A stretch of 16,434 bases of DNA from an uncultured Litoreibacter sp. (lineage in GTDB: Bacteria > Pseudomonadota > Alphaproteobacteria > Rhodobacterales > Rhodobacteraceae), in contig CALFWN010000264.1 in the NCBI GenBank assembly GCA_937928335.1, forward strand, positions 1-16,434. Direction: 5' to 3'. The number at the start of each line of letters is the position of its first letter. The first letter of the stretch is position 1. Below are positions 1 to 7,444 of this stretch, one piece after another. The notes beneath the pieces are model-generated. The model made no database searches. It saw nothing but the letters and a program-made list of their open reading frames with translations, and was not told the origin of the DNA. Made by a program: the position numbers and the translations under genes.

Positions 1-1408
1 GGAGGTGCCGAAAGCCTATTTCAAGATTTGGCACGGTCTGGTCCCGGCGCTGTTCATGTCCATCGCAGCGGTGGTTGGCGGCCTGCTGATGATGGCCGTG
101 TTCACCCCCGCGCTGCGGTTCTGGGACGCGGCCCCGCGCCCCGAGGCCAAGGTGATCTTCGAGGCGATTGTCGAGGCCGCCGCTCGTCTGGCCCGCGCTC
201 TGATCCTGCCGCTGCATAATGGCGCGTTCTCGCGCTATGCGGCCATCGGCGCGGTGGCGATTGTTGCGGCGGGCTTTCACGCATGGAGCACCGGCACGCT
301 TGCAGCTCCCACCCGCGAGATGCAGCCCGCGGGCCCTGTGCCCATCGCGGGCTGGTTGATGCTGGTTGCGGCCACGGGCGGCATGGTGCTGATGCATCGC
401 AACCGGCTGCTCTCGCTGATTCTGATCGGCATTGTGGGGCTGATGGTCTCTATCGGGTTCGTGTTCTTCAGCGCGCCTGATCTGGCCATGACGCAGTTCA
501 CCGTCGAGGTGGTGACGATCATCCTGCTGCTGCTGGCGCTGAACTTCCTGCCCAACATCACGCCGGTTGAAAGCTCCGTGCTGCGCCGGGTGCGCGATGC
601 GGGCATCGCCATAGCGGGCGGGCTGGCGGCGTTCGGGCTGGCCTATCACTACCTGTTGCGCGACGCGGTCACGACGCCAATCTCCGAGTTCCACCTCGCC
701 AATTCCTACAAGGGCGGTGGCGGGACCAATGTGGTCAACGTGATCCTCGTCGATTTCCGGGGCTTTGACACCTATGGCGAGATCATCGTGCTGGGCATCG
801 CCGCGCTGCTGATCTACGCGCTGACGGAGACATTGCTTGGTGGCCCGGTCCGGGCGCGGCTGTTGAACCGCAAGCCGGACCAGCCCCGTGCGGGCGACAT
901 GCACCCGATGATGATGGTGGTGCTGACGCGGGTGATCATGCCGGTGGTGATGATGGTCGGTTTCTACATTTTCCTGCGCGGCCATAACGAGCCGGGCGGC
1001 GGCTTCATTGCCGGGCTGGTCGTGTCGATTGCGGTGGTGATGCAATATATGGCCAGCGGCTTTGCATGGACCTCGTCGCGGCTGAGATACCCCTATCACG
1101 GGGTGATCGGCGCGGGCGTGCTGATTGCGGGGCTGACCGGCATCGGGTCGTGGTTCGTGGGCAAGCCGTTCCTGACCTCGGATTATACCTATGTCCGCAT
1201 CCCGCCTTTTCAGGAATTCGAGCTGGCCACCGCCGCGCTGTTTGACCTTGGCGTGTTCCTCGCCGTGGTCGGCGCGGTGATGTTGTCTTTGGAGAGCTTC
1301 TCAAGGCTCGCCCGCCGCGCCCATGTGCCTGACAGCGAGCATCCGATGGATATCGACCCGTCACGCGATGACCCGCCGCCGGATGCAGCAACCGGGGGGG
1401 CAGGCTGA
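1..1408 (+). CDS. mnhA: Fused MnhA-MnhB antiporter subunit, 3' part (5' end outside window)
   Basis: This is the C-terminal part of the large subunit of an Mrp/Mnh/Pha cation:proton antiporter, an inner-membrane complex that expels Na+ or K+ in exchange for H+. The reading frame is open to the window edge, so the GTG at position 5 is probably internal and the NuoL-like N-terminal half lies upstream. Counting from that codon, residues ~118-185 match the MbhD/DUF4040 segment (motif SAPDLAMTQFTVE), ~195-290 the MbhE-like end of MnhA (GGGGTNVVNVILVDFRGFDT), and from ~298 an MnhB domain begins (LTRVIMPVV, then LRGHNEPGGGFIAGL). MnhA and MnhB are therefore fused, as in the group 2 (Pha-type) operons of alphaproteobacteria. 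The tail after the last membrane segment is Pro/Asp-rich. The stop overlaps the mnhC start (TGATG). Family assignment is secure; the transported ion cannot be read from sequence. Confidence 0.93.
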   Translation, partial: EVPKAYFKIWHGLVPALFMSIAAVVGGLLMMAVFTPALRFWDAAPRPEAKVIFEAIVEAAARLARALILPLHNGAFSRYAAIGAVAIVAAGFHAWSTGTLAAPTREMQPAGPVPIAGWLMLVAATGGMVLMHRNRLLSLILIGIVGLMVSIGFVFFSAPDLAMTQFTVEVVTIILLLLALNFLPNITPVESSVLRRVRDAGIAIAGGLAAFGLAYHYLLRDAVTTPISEFHLANSYKGGGGTNVVNVILVDFRGFDTYGEIIVLGIAALLIYALTETLLGGPVRARLLNRKPDQPRAGDMHPMMMVVLTRVIMPVVMMVGFYIFLRGHNEPGGGFIAGLVVSIAVVMQYMASGFAWTSSRLRYPYHGVIGAGVLIAGLTGIGSWFVGKPFLTSDYTYVRIPPFQEFELATAALFDLGVFLAVVGAVMLSLESFSRLARRAHVPDSEHPMDIDPSRDDPPPDAATGGAG

Positions 1409-1764
1409 TGGAATTTCTGGTCGCTTCCGCCATTGGCATTCTGACCGCCGGTGGCCTCTATCTGATGCTGCGGCTGCGCACCTTCCCGGTGATCCTCGGC
1501 ATCTCGCTGCTGACCTATGCGGTCAATGTGTTCCTCTTTGCCTCGGGCCGGCTGACCACCGCCGCGCCGCCGATCCTGCGCGACGGGATCAGCCTTTACG
1601 CCGACCCGCTGCCGCAGGCGCTGGTGCTGACGGCCATCGTGATTTCCTTCGGGATGACGGCGGTGGTGGTGATGATCGGGCTGGGCGCGTTTCTGGGTTC
1701 GGACGATGATCACGTGGACGACCAGGCCGCGCTGGATGACGACCCGGCGGAGGGCGCGTCATGA
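1408..1764 (+). CDS. mnhC: Mnh/Mrp antiporter subunit C
   Basis: A 118-residue NuoK-like membrane subunit of the Mnh antiporter. Three hydrophobic helices are visible. The segment GLYLMLRLRTFPVILGISLL followed by TYAVNVFLF is typical of MnhC/MrpC, and the length matches the family. The C-terminal ~20 residues are an acidic, non-membrane tail. The ATG overlaps the stop of the fused mnhA-mnhB gene by one base, and its own stop overlaps the start of mnhD by four bases (ATGA), so it is surely co-translated with its neighbours. Confidence 0.94.
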   Translation: MEFLVASAIGILTAGGLYLMLRLRTFPVILGISLLTYAVNVFLFASGRLTTAAPPILRDGISLYADPLPQALVLTAIVISFGMTAVVVMIGLGAFLGSDDDHVDDQAALDDDPAEGAS

Positions 1765-3302
1765 CCCATTGGATCATCGCCCCCGTCATCCTGCCCGCGC
1801 TGCTGGCGCCCTTCATCGTGCTGGCCGCCCGCTACCATATCGGCATCCAGCGCGCGTTTTCCGTGGCGGGCGTGCTGGCGCTGGTGGCAATCGCGGCGGG
1901 GCTCGCATGGCAGACCTCCGACGGGACGGTCCTGCTTTACCAGCTTGGCGACTGGGCCGCGCCCTTTGGCATTGTGCTGGTCGGCGACCGCCTGTCCACA
2001 ATGATGGTGCTGCTGACATCGGTGCTGGCGCTGTTTGTGCTGCTTTACGCCATCGGATCGGGCTGGGACGACCGGGGGCGGCATTTCCACGCGCTGTTCC
2101 AGTTCCAGCTGATGGGCATCCTCGGCGCGTTTCTGACGGGCGATTTGTTCAACCTCTTCGTGTTCTTCGAGGTGCTGCTGATCGCGTCCTACGGGTTGAT
2201 GATCCACGCGGGCGGCAATGCGCGGCTCAGGGCGGGGGTGCAATATGTGCTGTTCAACCTCATCGGCTCCACGCTGTTCCTGTTCGCGCTCGGCTCGATC
2301 TATGCGGAGACCGGCACGCTGAACATGGCCGATCTGGCGCGGCGGGTCACGCTGATCACCCCAGAGGAGACCGTCGGCATCCGCGTCGCCGCCGTGTTGC
2401 TTTTGCTGGTCTTCGCCATCAAGGCCGCGCTGGTGCCGTTGCATTTCTGGCTGCCGTCCAGCTATGCGGAGGCCCCTGCGCCGGTTGCCGCGCTCTTTGC
2501 GATCATGACCAAGGTGGGTGCCTATGCGATCATCCGTGTCTATACGATGATCTTCCCGCCCGAGCTGGAGGTCACCTCAGGGCTGCATGACATCTGGCTG
2601 TTGCCCGCCGCGCTTTTGTCGCTGGCCATCGGCATGACGGGGGTGCTGGCGGCCAAGACGCTGGACCGTCTGGTGGCGTTTTCCATCATCGGGTCGATGG
2701 GCATGGTGATGGTGGCGATTTCGCTCTTTACCCCCGACAGCATTGCCGCCGCACTTTACTATATCGTGCATTCCACGCTGGCAGGTGCCGCGCTGTTCCT
2801 GATCTCCGATCTGGTGCGCACAGGCCGGGCCAATCTAGAGCTGACCCCGCAACCGGCGGTCTTGGGCAATGCGCTGACGGCGGCGATGTTCTTTGTGGGT
2901 GCCATCGCAATGGCGGGCCTGCCGCCCCTGTCGGGGTTTCTGGGCAAGCTGCTGGTGCTTGATGCGGGCTACACGTCCGACAGGATGGTCTGGATCTGGG
3001 TCGTGGTTCTGGGCTCCAGCCTGGTCAGCATCGTGGGGTTCTCGCGGGCGGGCAGTATCCTGTTCTGGAAAGCCCATAGTGTGGAGCCTGCGCAAGACGA
3101 CACGCTCCAGCGCCCCACCATGCTGTCCTATGCTGCTGTGGGCGGGCTGATCGCGCTGCTCGCGGCCCATACGGTCTTTGCGGGCAAGGTGCATGGCTAC
3201 ACCACCACGATGGCCGCTCAGCTCTTTGCGCCCGAGCCCTATATCTCTGTGGTGGTGGAGACCGAAGGCAAGCTCAGCAAGCCCAAGACGGAGGAGAAAT
3301 AG
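1761..3302 (+). CDS. mnhD: Mnh/Mrp antiporter subunit D (NuoM/N-like)
   Basis: A 513-residue proton-translocating subunit related to complex I NuoM/NuoN, with about 14 predicted membrane helices and normal family length. Residues important in Bacillus MrpD appear conserved: Glu137 in the segment NLFVFFEVLL, and Lys221 in AIKAALVPLHFWLPSSYAEA, which corresponds to the essential Lys of TM7. The motif APAPVAALFAIMTKVGAYAI follows. The ATG overlaps the end of mnhC (ATGA), and the gene ends one base before the mnhE ATG. The soluble C-terminus is short and Lys/Glu-rich. Assignment as the antiporter subunit rather than a true complex I subunit rests on its mnhC-D-E-F-G neighbours. Confidence 0.95.
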   Translation: MTHWIIAPVILPALLAPFIVLAARYHIGIQRAFSVAGVLALVAIAAGLAWQTSDGTVLLYQLGDWAAPFGIVLVGDRLSTMMVLLTSVLALFVLLYAIGSGWDDRGRHFHALFQFQLMGILGAFLTGDLFNLFVFFEVLLIASYGLMIHAGGNARLRAGVQYVLFNLIGSTLFLFALGSIYAETGTLNMADLARRVTLITPEETVGIRVAAVLLLLVFAIKAALVPLHFWLPSSYAEAPAPVAALFAIMTKVGAYAIIRVYTMIFPPELEVTSGLHDIWLLPAALLSLAIGMTGVLAAKTLDRLVAFSIIGSMGMVMVAISLFTPDSIAAALYYIVHSTLAGAALFLISDLVRTGRANLELTPQPAVLGNALTAAMFFVGAIAMAGLPPLSGFLGKLLVLDAGYTSDRMVWIWVVVLGSSLVSIVGFSRAGSILFWKAHSVEPAQDDTLQRPTMLSYAAVGGLIALLAAHTVFAGKVHGYTTTMAAQLFAPEPYISVVVETEGKLSKPKTEEK

Positions 3303-3303
3303 C

Positions 3304-3804
3304 ATGGCCCGCGCGTTTTACTGGCTGCTGCCGCACCCGCTTTTGACCCTGCTTCTGGCGGCGGTCTGGATCTTGCTGCAAAACGAGTTCTCGGCGGGCA
3401 TGGCGGTGTTCGGGCTGATCCTCGGGGTGATCATTCCGTGGGGCACCTCGATCTGGTGGCCCGACACGCCCAAAAGCATCCGCATCGGCAAGATGGCCCG
3501 CTACAGCGTGATCGTGCTCTGGGACATCATCGTGGCCAATATTCAGGTGGCCTGGATCGTGCTGTCGGTGCCCAATGCCAAGCTGAAACCCGCCTGGATC
3601 GTGGTGCCGCTGGAGCTGGTCCAGCCCGAGGCCATCACCGTTCTGGCGGGCACCATCACGCTGACGCCGGGCACGGTCTCGGCGGATTTGTCGGATGAGG
3701 GGCATAGCCTGCTGGTGCATGTGCTGCACACTGATGACCCGGACGCGGTGCGCGACGAGATCAAGACCCGCTACGAGGCCCGCCTGAAGGAGATCTTCTC
3801 ATGA
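3304..3804 (+). CDS. mnhE: Mnh/Mrp antiporter subunit E
   Basis: A 166-residue subunit E of the Mnh complex. An N-terminal pair of hydrophobic helices and a further one at ~60-80 (VIVLWDIIVANIQVAWIVL) are followed by the family signature LAGTITLTPGTVSADLS and a cytoplasmic domain with HVLHTDDPD. The ATG at 3304 is chosen because a strong Shine-Dalgarno GGAGGAG lies at 3290-3296, seven bases upstream inside the end of mnhD. A longer in-frame extension into mnhD would not match the family. The stop overlaps the mnhF start (ATGA). Confidence 0.93.
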   Translation: MARAFYWLLPHPLLTLLLAAVWILLQNEFSAGMAVFGLILGVIIPWGTSIWWPDTPKSIRIGKMARYSVIVLWDIIVANIQVAWIVLSVPNAKLKPAWIVVPLELVQPEAITVLAGTITLTPGTVSADLSDEGHSLLVHVLHTDDPDAVRDEIKTRYEARLKEIFS

Positions 3805-4088
3805 CAAACGCCCTTGGCCTTATGGATATCGCGGTGGTGGTGGCCTTCGTCACGCTGGCGGCGGGGCAGCTTTTGTCGATGGTCCGGCTGGTGCTGGGCC
3901 CGACGCCGGGGGACAGGATACTGGCGCTTGATACGATGGTAATCAACGCGCTGGGGCTGGTGGTGGTGCTGGGCATTCATCAGGGCGTGCAGATTTATTT
4001 CGAGGTGTCGCTGCTGATTGCCATGCTGGGCTTTGTGTCCACCGTGGCGCTGGCGCGCTTCATCTTGCGGGGGGATATCATCGAATGA
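3801..4088 (+). CDS. mnhF: Mnh/Mrp antiporter subunit F
   Basis: A 95-residue, three-helix membrane subunit. The signature VRLVLGPTPGDRILALDTM between helices 1 and 2 is diagnostic of MnhF/MrpF/PhaF (pfam MrpF_PhaF). The length is normal. Both ends overlap neighbouring genes by four bases (ATGA), which fits tight translational coupling within the antiporter operon. Confidence 0.95.
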   Translation: MTNALGLMDIAVVVAFVTLAAGQLLSMVRLVLGPTPGDRILALDTMVINALGLVVVLGIHQGVQIYFEVSLLIAMLGFVSTVALARFILRGDIIE

Positions 4089-4489
4089 GCGCCGAGATGA
4101 TCACCACCTACGCCGCCGCGCTGTGCCTGTTTGTGGGCTCCGGCTTCATTCTGGTCGGCGTCATAGGGCTGTTGAAGTTCAATGACCCGATGACGCGGCT
4201 GCACGCCCCCACCAAGGTCGGGACAATCGGCATTGGGATGTTGCTGCTGGCGTCGATCCTCCATTCCTTCAGCCTGGGGAGCAGCTCCATGCACGAGCTG
4301 CTGATCATGGGGTTCCTGTTCGTGACCGCGCCGATCTCGGCGAATTTCATTGCCAAGGTCAGCATTCACCGCAAGGCCTGCGAAACCCCGCCAGAGCCGC
4401 CGCGCGATGACACATGGTCGACGCTCAACCAGCCTGAGGGTGACGCGATCGCGCCCGAAGCTCCGGACGCCGTGCCTGAAAAACTCTGA
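4085..4489 (+). CDS. mnhG: Mnh/Mrp antiporter subunit G
   Basis: A 134-residue subunit G, the last gene of the operon. Three membrane helices are visible with the family signature GVIGLLKFNDPMTRLHAPTK after helix 1, and LLIMGFLFVTAPISA in helix 3. The C-terminal ~35 residues form a Pro/Glu/Asp-rich cytoplasmic tail longer than in many homologues. Only 26 bases separate it from the convergent gene ending at 4516, and I see no convincing rho-independent terminator there, so termination may occur inside the opposing gene or depend on Rho. Confidence 0.94.
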   Translation: MSAEMITTYAAALCLFVGSGFILVGVIGLLKFNDPMTRLHAPTKVGTIGIGMLLLASILHSFSLGSSSMHELLIMGFLFVTAPISANFIAKVSIHRKACETPPEPPRDDTWSTLNQPEGDAIAPEAPDAVPEKL

Positions 4490-4515
4490 TCACCAGATGT
4501 GAACGCCGCCCCTCC

Positions 4516-5397
4516 CTAGAAGGCAGAGATCACCTTCACGCCTTCCATCGCCTTGCAGCGCTCGATATCGGCCTCATAGGCCTGGGAGATCGTCTCCACC
4601 GCCTCGGGGTCGATGCCGTCAAGGTCGATCTCCTGCTCAGCCACGTCAGGGTCAAAGAAGCGGGCAAGGAAACTTTCGATGATTTCCAGCCGCGCGGCGG
4701 GTGACAGGCCGGTTTGTTTGGCGAGAAACTGTTTCAGCCGCATCGCCGGGAATGCGCCGATCAGCGGGGCCACAAGGTCCAGATCGCCCTCCAGCTCCGT
4801 ATTTTCGTCCAGTCCCGCCACATGGCGCAGGATCATGGGCCACATGACCGGGGCCTCTTCATAGGGCCAGATGGTGATGTCGCTATAGGAGTTCACCTTC
4901 CGGATTTCAGACACGACGTCAGACCAGCGCACTGCCTCGAAGGGGACGCCGTTCATGAATGTCTCCCGCGTTTGGAAACGCATACCGCTCAGCAGGTCGG
5001 CGACCATTGTGACCGGGTTTTGCACCGTCAGCATGAATTCCATCTCGGTGTCGGGCAACAGGGTCCGCAGCGCGGTGGTGGCCTCGCGCGCGCGGCCGTA
5101 AAACGCCCCGTCGCGGAAAATATGGGCAGGCTCATCCAGCAGGCTGCCATTTGACAACAGCACGCGCTGATCGGGTTTCGACATGGTCAGCTTGCGCAGC
5201 AATCTTGTGCGGTCCTTGTTCGAGAACTGGCCAAGGCTTTGCGCCATCAGCGCATTGTCAAGCACGGAGCGGTATTGAGCGGGCCGCCGCACAAGTGCGT
5301 TATGCTCGCTCAGCAGAAAGCTGTTTTTGCGCAGCGAATGGGTCAGCAGCTCGAAACTGGGGCTTGGCGCGCCCAAATGAAAAACGAGTTTTGTCAT
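4516..5397 (-). CDS. Unknown protein with sulfotransferase-like N-terminus
   Basis: I do not recognise this 293-residue, probably cytoplasmic protein. The N-terminus MTKLVFHLGAPSPSF resembles the first strand and PAPS-binding loop of bacterial sulfotransferase-like proteins (typically HIGxPKTGTT), but the loop Lys and Thr residues are missing. Further on come a 'LLSNGSLLDEP' stretch and a helical, acidic C-terminus. There is no signal peptide or membrane helix. The ATG at 5397 is preferred because the in-frame extension to a TTG at 5592 is Arg/Lys/Ser-rich, low in complexity and would fill almost the whole divergent promoter gap; only a weak AGG-type ribosome site is seen. It could be a degenerate sulfotransferase fold used for another purpose. 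Convergent with mnhG, divergent from the kinase at 5613. Confidence 0.7.
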   Translation of the reverse strand: MTKLVFHLGAPSPSFELLTHSLRKNSFLLSEHNALVRRPAQYRSVLDNALMAQSLGQFSNKDRTRLLRKLTMSKPDQRVLLSNGSLLDEPAHIFRDGAFYGRAREATTALRTLLPDTEMEFMLTVQNPVTMVADLLSGMRFQTRETFMNGVPFEAVRWSDVVSEIRKVNSYSDITIWPYEEAPVMWPMILRHVAGLDENTELEGDLDLVAPLIGAFPAMRLKQFLAKQTGLSPAARLEIIESFLARFFDPDVAEQEIDLDGIDPEAVETISQAYEADIERCKAMEGVKVISAF

Positions 5398-5509
5398 CTT
5401 TTGCCTGTGTCTGTTCTTCTTCAACTGCGTCTTGCTACGGCTCTTGGACCGATTTTTTTCCAAATTGTCTAGTCGTCCACTATGTCCAGAATATGTTGGA
5501 AAAAGCCCG

Positions 5510-5525
5510 CTTATCTGACGATAAG
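5510..5525. promoter_or_regulatory. Perfect palindrome in divergent promoter region
   Basis: CTTATC-TGAC-GATAAG is a perfect 6-bp inverted repeat with a 4-base centre. It lies between the minus-strand gene starting at 5397 and the kinase gene starting at 5613. Its position and symmetry suit a dimeric repressor operator serving either gene. The 5398-5612 gap also holds an AT-rich stretch (5449-5468), suitable for a promoter. No regulator is identified. Confidence 0.3.
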
Positions 5526-5612
5526 ATGCGCTCTGCATGGTTTCGTCTGGTCGGGCACGGGGCGGGGCGCTAGCGTTTGGGCAAGATAACAAGCGCCCCT
5601 GGGGGAAGTGCC

Positions 5613-6245
5613 ATGACCCGAAATCTCTCCGCCCGGCAGTTGGCCCGTTATCTGGCCGATCTTCCCTCTGGCAGGCATCTCGTGGCTTTGGCAGGCCCGC
5701 CCGCCAGCGGCAAATCCACGCTTGCCGAAACGCTTGCGGATCAGCTGAACCAAGCCCGTCCCGGCCGCGCGGCCATCGTTCCGATGGACGGGTTTCACTT
5801 TGACGACGGGGTGCTTGAGAGGCGCGGCGACCGGCCCCGCAAGGGCGCGCCGCATACGTTTGACGTGGGCGGTCTTGCGCATCTTCTGGGCCGGCTCAAG
5901 GCCAATACCGAGCCCGAGATCGCCATCCCGCTTTTTGATCGCAGCATCGAGGTTGCGCGCGCCGGGGCGGCCCTCATCGCGCAACAGGTCGAGCTGGTTC
6001 TGGTGGAAGGCAATTACCTGCTGCTGGAGCGCGCACCCTGGGATCAGCTGGCCCCGCTCTTTGACAAGACGGTGATGATGGATGTCTCCGAGGCGGAGCT
6101 GCGCCGCAGGCTCTCGAAGCGCTGGGTTGATCTGGGGTTCGACGCGGATGCGGTCCGCGCCAAAATAGAAGAAAACGACCTGCCCAATGGCCGGGAGGTG
6201 CTGCGCCACAGCCGGCCTGCTGATTTTTTGATCGCCTCGGCATAA
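5613..6245 (+). CDS. P-loop kinase, YggC/FrcK (uridine kinase/pantothenate kinase-like) family
   Basis: A 210-residue cytoplasmic P-loop NTPase of the phosphoribulokinase/uridine kinase/CoaA superfamily. Walker A is GPPASGKST at residues 28-36. The substrate-side motif VPMDGFHFDD (56-65) is followed by RKGAPHTFD (77-84), and VLVEGNYLLL (129-138) forms the Walker-B-like strand. These signatures and the short length fit the YggC group, which includes rhizobial FrcK beside fructose transporters. The substrate here is unknown: there is no sugar ABC transporter nearby, so calling it fructose kinase would be a guess. The ATG at 5613 is preferred over an upstream in-frame codon at 5577 because GGGGGAAG lies at 5601-5608. 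It is divergently oriented to the 4516-5397 gene and about 100 bases ahead of fbpA. Confidence 0.82.
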   Translation: MTRNLSARQLARYLADLPSGRHLVALAGPPASGKSTLAETLADQLNQARPGRAAIVPMDGFHFDDGVLERRGDRPRKGAPHTFDVGGLAHLLGRLKANTEPEIAIPLFDRSIEVARAGAALIAQQVELVLVEGNYLLLERAPWDQLAPLFDKTVMMDVSEAELRRRLSKRWVDLGFDADAVRAKIEENDLPNGREVLRHSRPADFLIASA

Positions 6246-6259
6246 GCCCGTCGCTATTT

Positions 6260-6277
6260 CCTGACTAATTTGATAGG
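6260..6277 (+). promoter_or_regulatory. Candidate iron-responsive operator upstream of fbpA
   Basis: CCTGACTAATTTGATAGG is an imperfect palindrome centred on AATT (12 of 18 positions symmetric), 70 bases upstream of the fbpA start. Its left half contains GACTAA, as in the IscR type 1 motif (GACT-4 bases-TAGTC) and the IscR-linked 'Iron-Rhodo-box' proposed for Rhodobacterales; the right half is degenerate. Role inferred from position and similarity only. Confidence 0.4.
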
Positions 6278-6347
6278 TTTTCTTGCCATACATGTGGAAT
6301 CCGATTACTGAGTAAAAGAGTAAGTTATTCACCCACTGGAGAATCCG

Positions 6348-7376
6348 ATGTCATCCTCTGACAAAAAAACCATCATCGCCCTCGCCTCTGCCGCCCTGAT
6401 CGGGATGCCGTTTGCGGCTTTCGCGGAAGGCGAGCTGAACCTCTATTCCTCGCGCCATTACGACACGGACGAGCGGCTTTATTCCGACTTCACCGACCAG
6501 ACCGGCATCACCATCAACCGCATCGAGGGCAAGGCTGACGAGCTGATCGCCCGGATGGAGGCCGAAGGCGTCAACTCCCCCGCCGATATCCTGCTGACTG
6601 TTGATACGTCGCGGCTGGAACGCGCCAAGGATACAGGCGTGTTGCAATCGGTTGACAGCGCGGTGCTTGAGGAGCGCATCCCCGCCAATCTGCAAGACAG
6701 CGACAACCAGTGGTTCGGCTTTTCGCAGCGCGCCCGGATCATCTTCTATGACAAGGCCGACGTGACCGAGCCGCCGATGGATTACGTCTCTCTCGCGGAC
6801 CCGAAATATAAAGGCATGATCTGCCACCGCTCCTCGTCCAATGTCTACAGCCAGACGTTGCTCTCTGCCGTGATCGAGAACCACGGCGCGGAGGCTGCAA
6901 AGGACTGGGCGGCGGGCATGGTCGCCAATTTCGCGCGTGATCCAGAGGGTGGCGATACTGACCAGCTGCGCGCGATCATCTCGGGCGAATGCGACATCTC
7001 GGTTGCAAACACCTACTACTTCGCGCGGGCGCTGCGCACCGATGTTGACGGGCTGTCTGCCGAGATCGACAAGATTGGCTGGATCTTCCCCGCACAGGAG
7101 GCCGAAGGCGCGCATATGAACCTCTCGGGCGGCGGGGTGGCGGCCCATGCCCCGAACCGCGAAAACGCGGTTAAGTTCATGGAATATCTCGCATCTGATT
7201 CGGCGCAGCAGTATTTCTCAGCTGGAAACGATGAATTCCCCGCAGTGCCTACTGTTTCGCTGAGCGAAAGTGTCGCAGCGTTAGGAACCTATAAACCGGA
7301 CGAAATCAGCCTTTCTGCGGTTGCAAAAAACGTCCCAATGGCGCAAAAGATATTTAACGAGGTCGGCTGGAAATAG
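6348..7376 (+). CDS. fbpA: Periplasmic ferric iron-binding protein of ABC transporter
   Basis: A 342-residue substrate-binding protein that delivers Fe3+ to an inner-membrane ABC permease. A Sec signal peptide is clear: KK at 6-7, a hydrophobic core, and likely cleavage after AFA (residue 26). The mature N-terminus LNLYSSRHYDTDE is the hallmark of the FbpA/FutA group, and the paired tyrosines of NTYYFAR (Tyr223-Tyr224) are the expected iron ligands. Cys159 and Cys215 may form a disulfide in the periplasm. The length is normal. A Shine-Dalgarno GGAG lies at 6338-6341. The gene ends before a strong terminator and faces fbpB convergently, so the binding protein and permease are transcribed separately. 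Family certain; metal preference inferred. Confidence 0.92.
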   Translation: MSSSDKKTIIALASAALIGMPFAAFAEGELNLYSSRHYDTDERLYSDFTDQTGITINRIEGKADELIARMEAEGVNSPADILLTVDTSRLERAKDTGVLQSVDSAVLEERIPANLQDSDNQWFGFSQRARIIFYDKADVTEPPMDYVSLADPKYKGMICHRSSSNVYSQTLLSAVIENHGAEAAKDWAAGMVANFARDPEGGDTDQLRAIISGECDISVANTYYFARALRTDVDGLSAEIDKIGWIFPAQEAEGAHMNLSGGGVAAHAPNRENAVKFMEYLASDSAQQYFSAGNDEFPAVPTVSLSESVAALGTYKPDEISLSAVAKNVPMAQKIFNEVGWK

Positions 7377-7402
7377 GCCTCGGAGGGGTAATGAGTTACA
7401 CG

Positions 7403-7427
7403 GGCGCGGCTTCGGCTGCGCCTTTTT
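7403..7427 (+). terminator. Rho-independent terminator of fbpA
   Basis: GGCGCGGC-TTCG-GCTGCGCC forms an 8-bp stem (one G-T wobble) closed by a very stable TTCG tetraloop and followed at once by TTTTT. It lies 26 bases after the fbpA stop. On the opposite strand the hairpin has no T-run, so it should act for the plus strand only. Confidence 0.92.
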
Positions 7428-7444
7428 ACGTTTGAGACCCCCGT

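Noticed and set aside
1394..1400. Run of seven G just before the end of the fused mnhA-mnhB gene, a possible slippage site
   Set aside because: The frame continues normally to a stop overlapping mnhC in the expected operon arrangement, and there is no sign that an alternative frame adds a meaningful product.
5398..5592. N-terminal extension of the minus-strand unknown protein to a TTG at 5592
   Set aside because: The extra 65 residues are low-complexity and basic, start with a rare codon without a ribosome site, and overlap the palindrome and AT-rich promoter-like DNA.
5564..5599. 8-bp inverted repeat GGGGCGCT / AGCGCCCC just upstream of the kinase ribosome site, considered as a leader switch
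   Set aside because: The competing pairing with the Shine-Dalgarno Gs would leave a one-base loop and cannot form, and no ligand-binding architecture is visible. A simple stem in GC-rich DNA is enough explanation.
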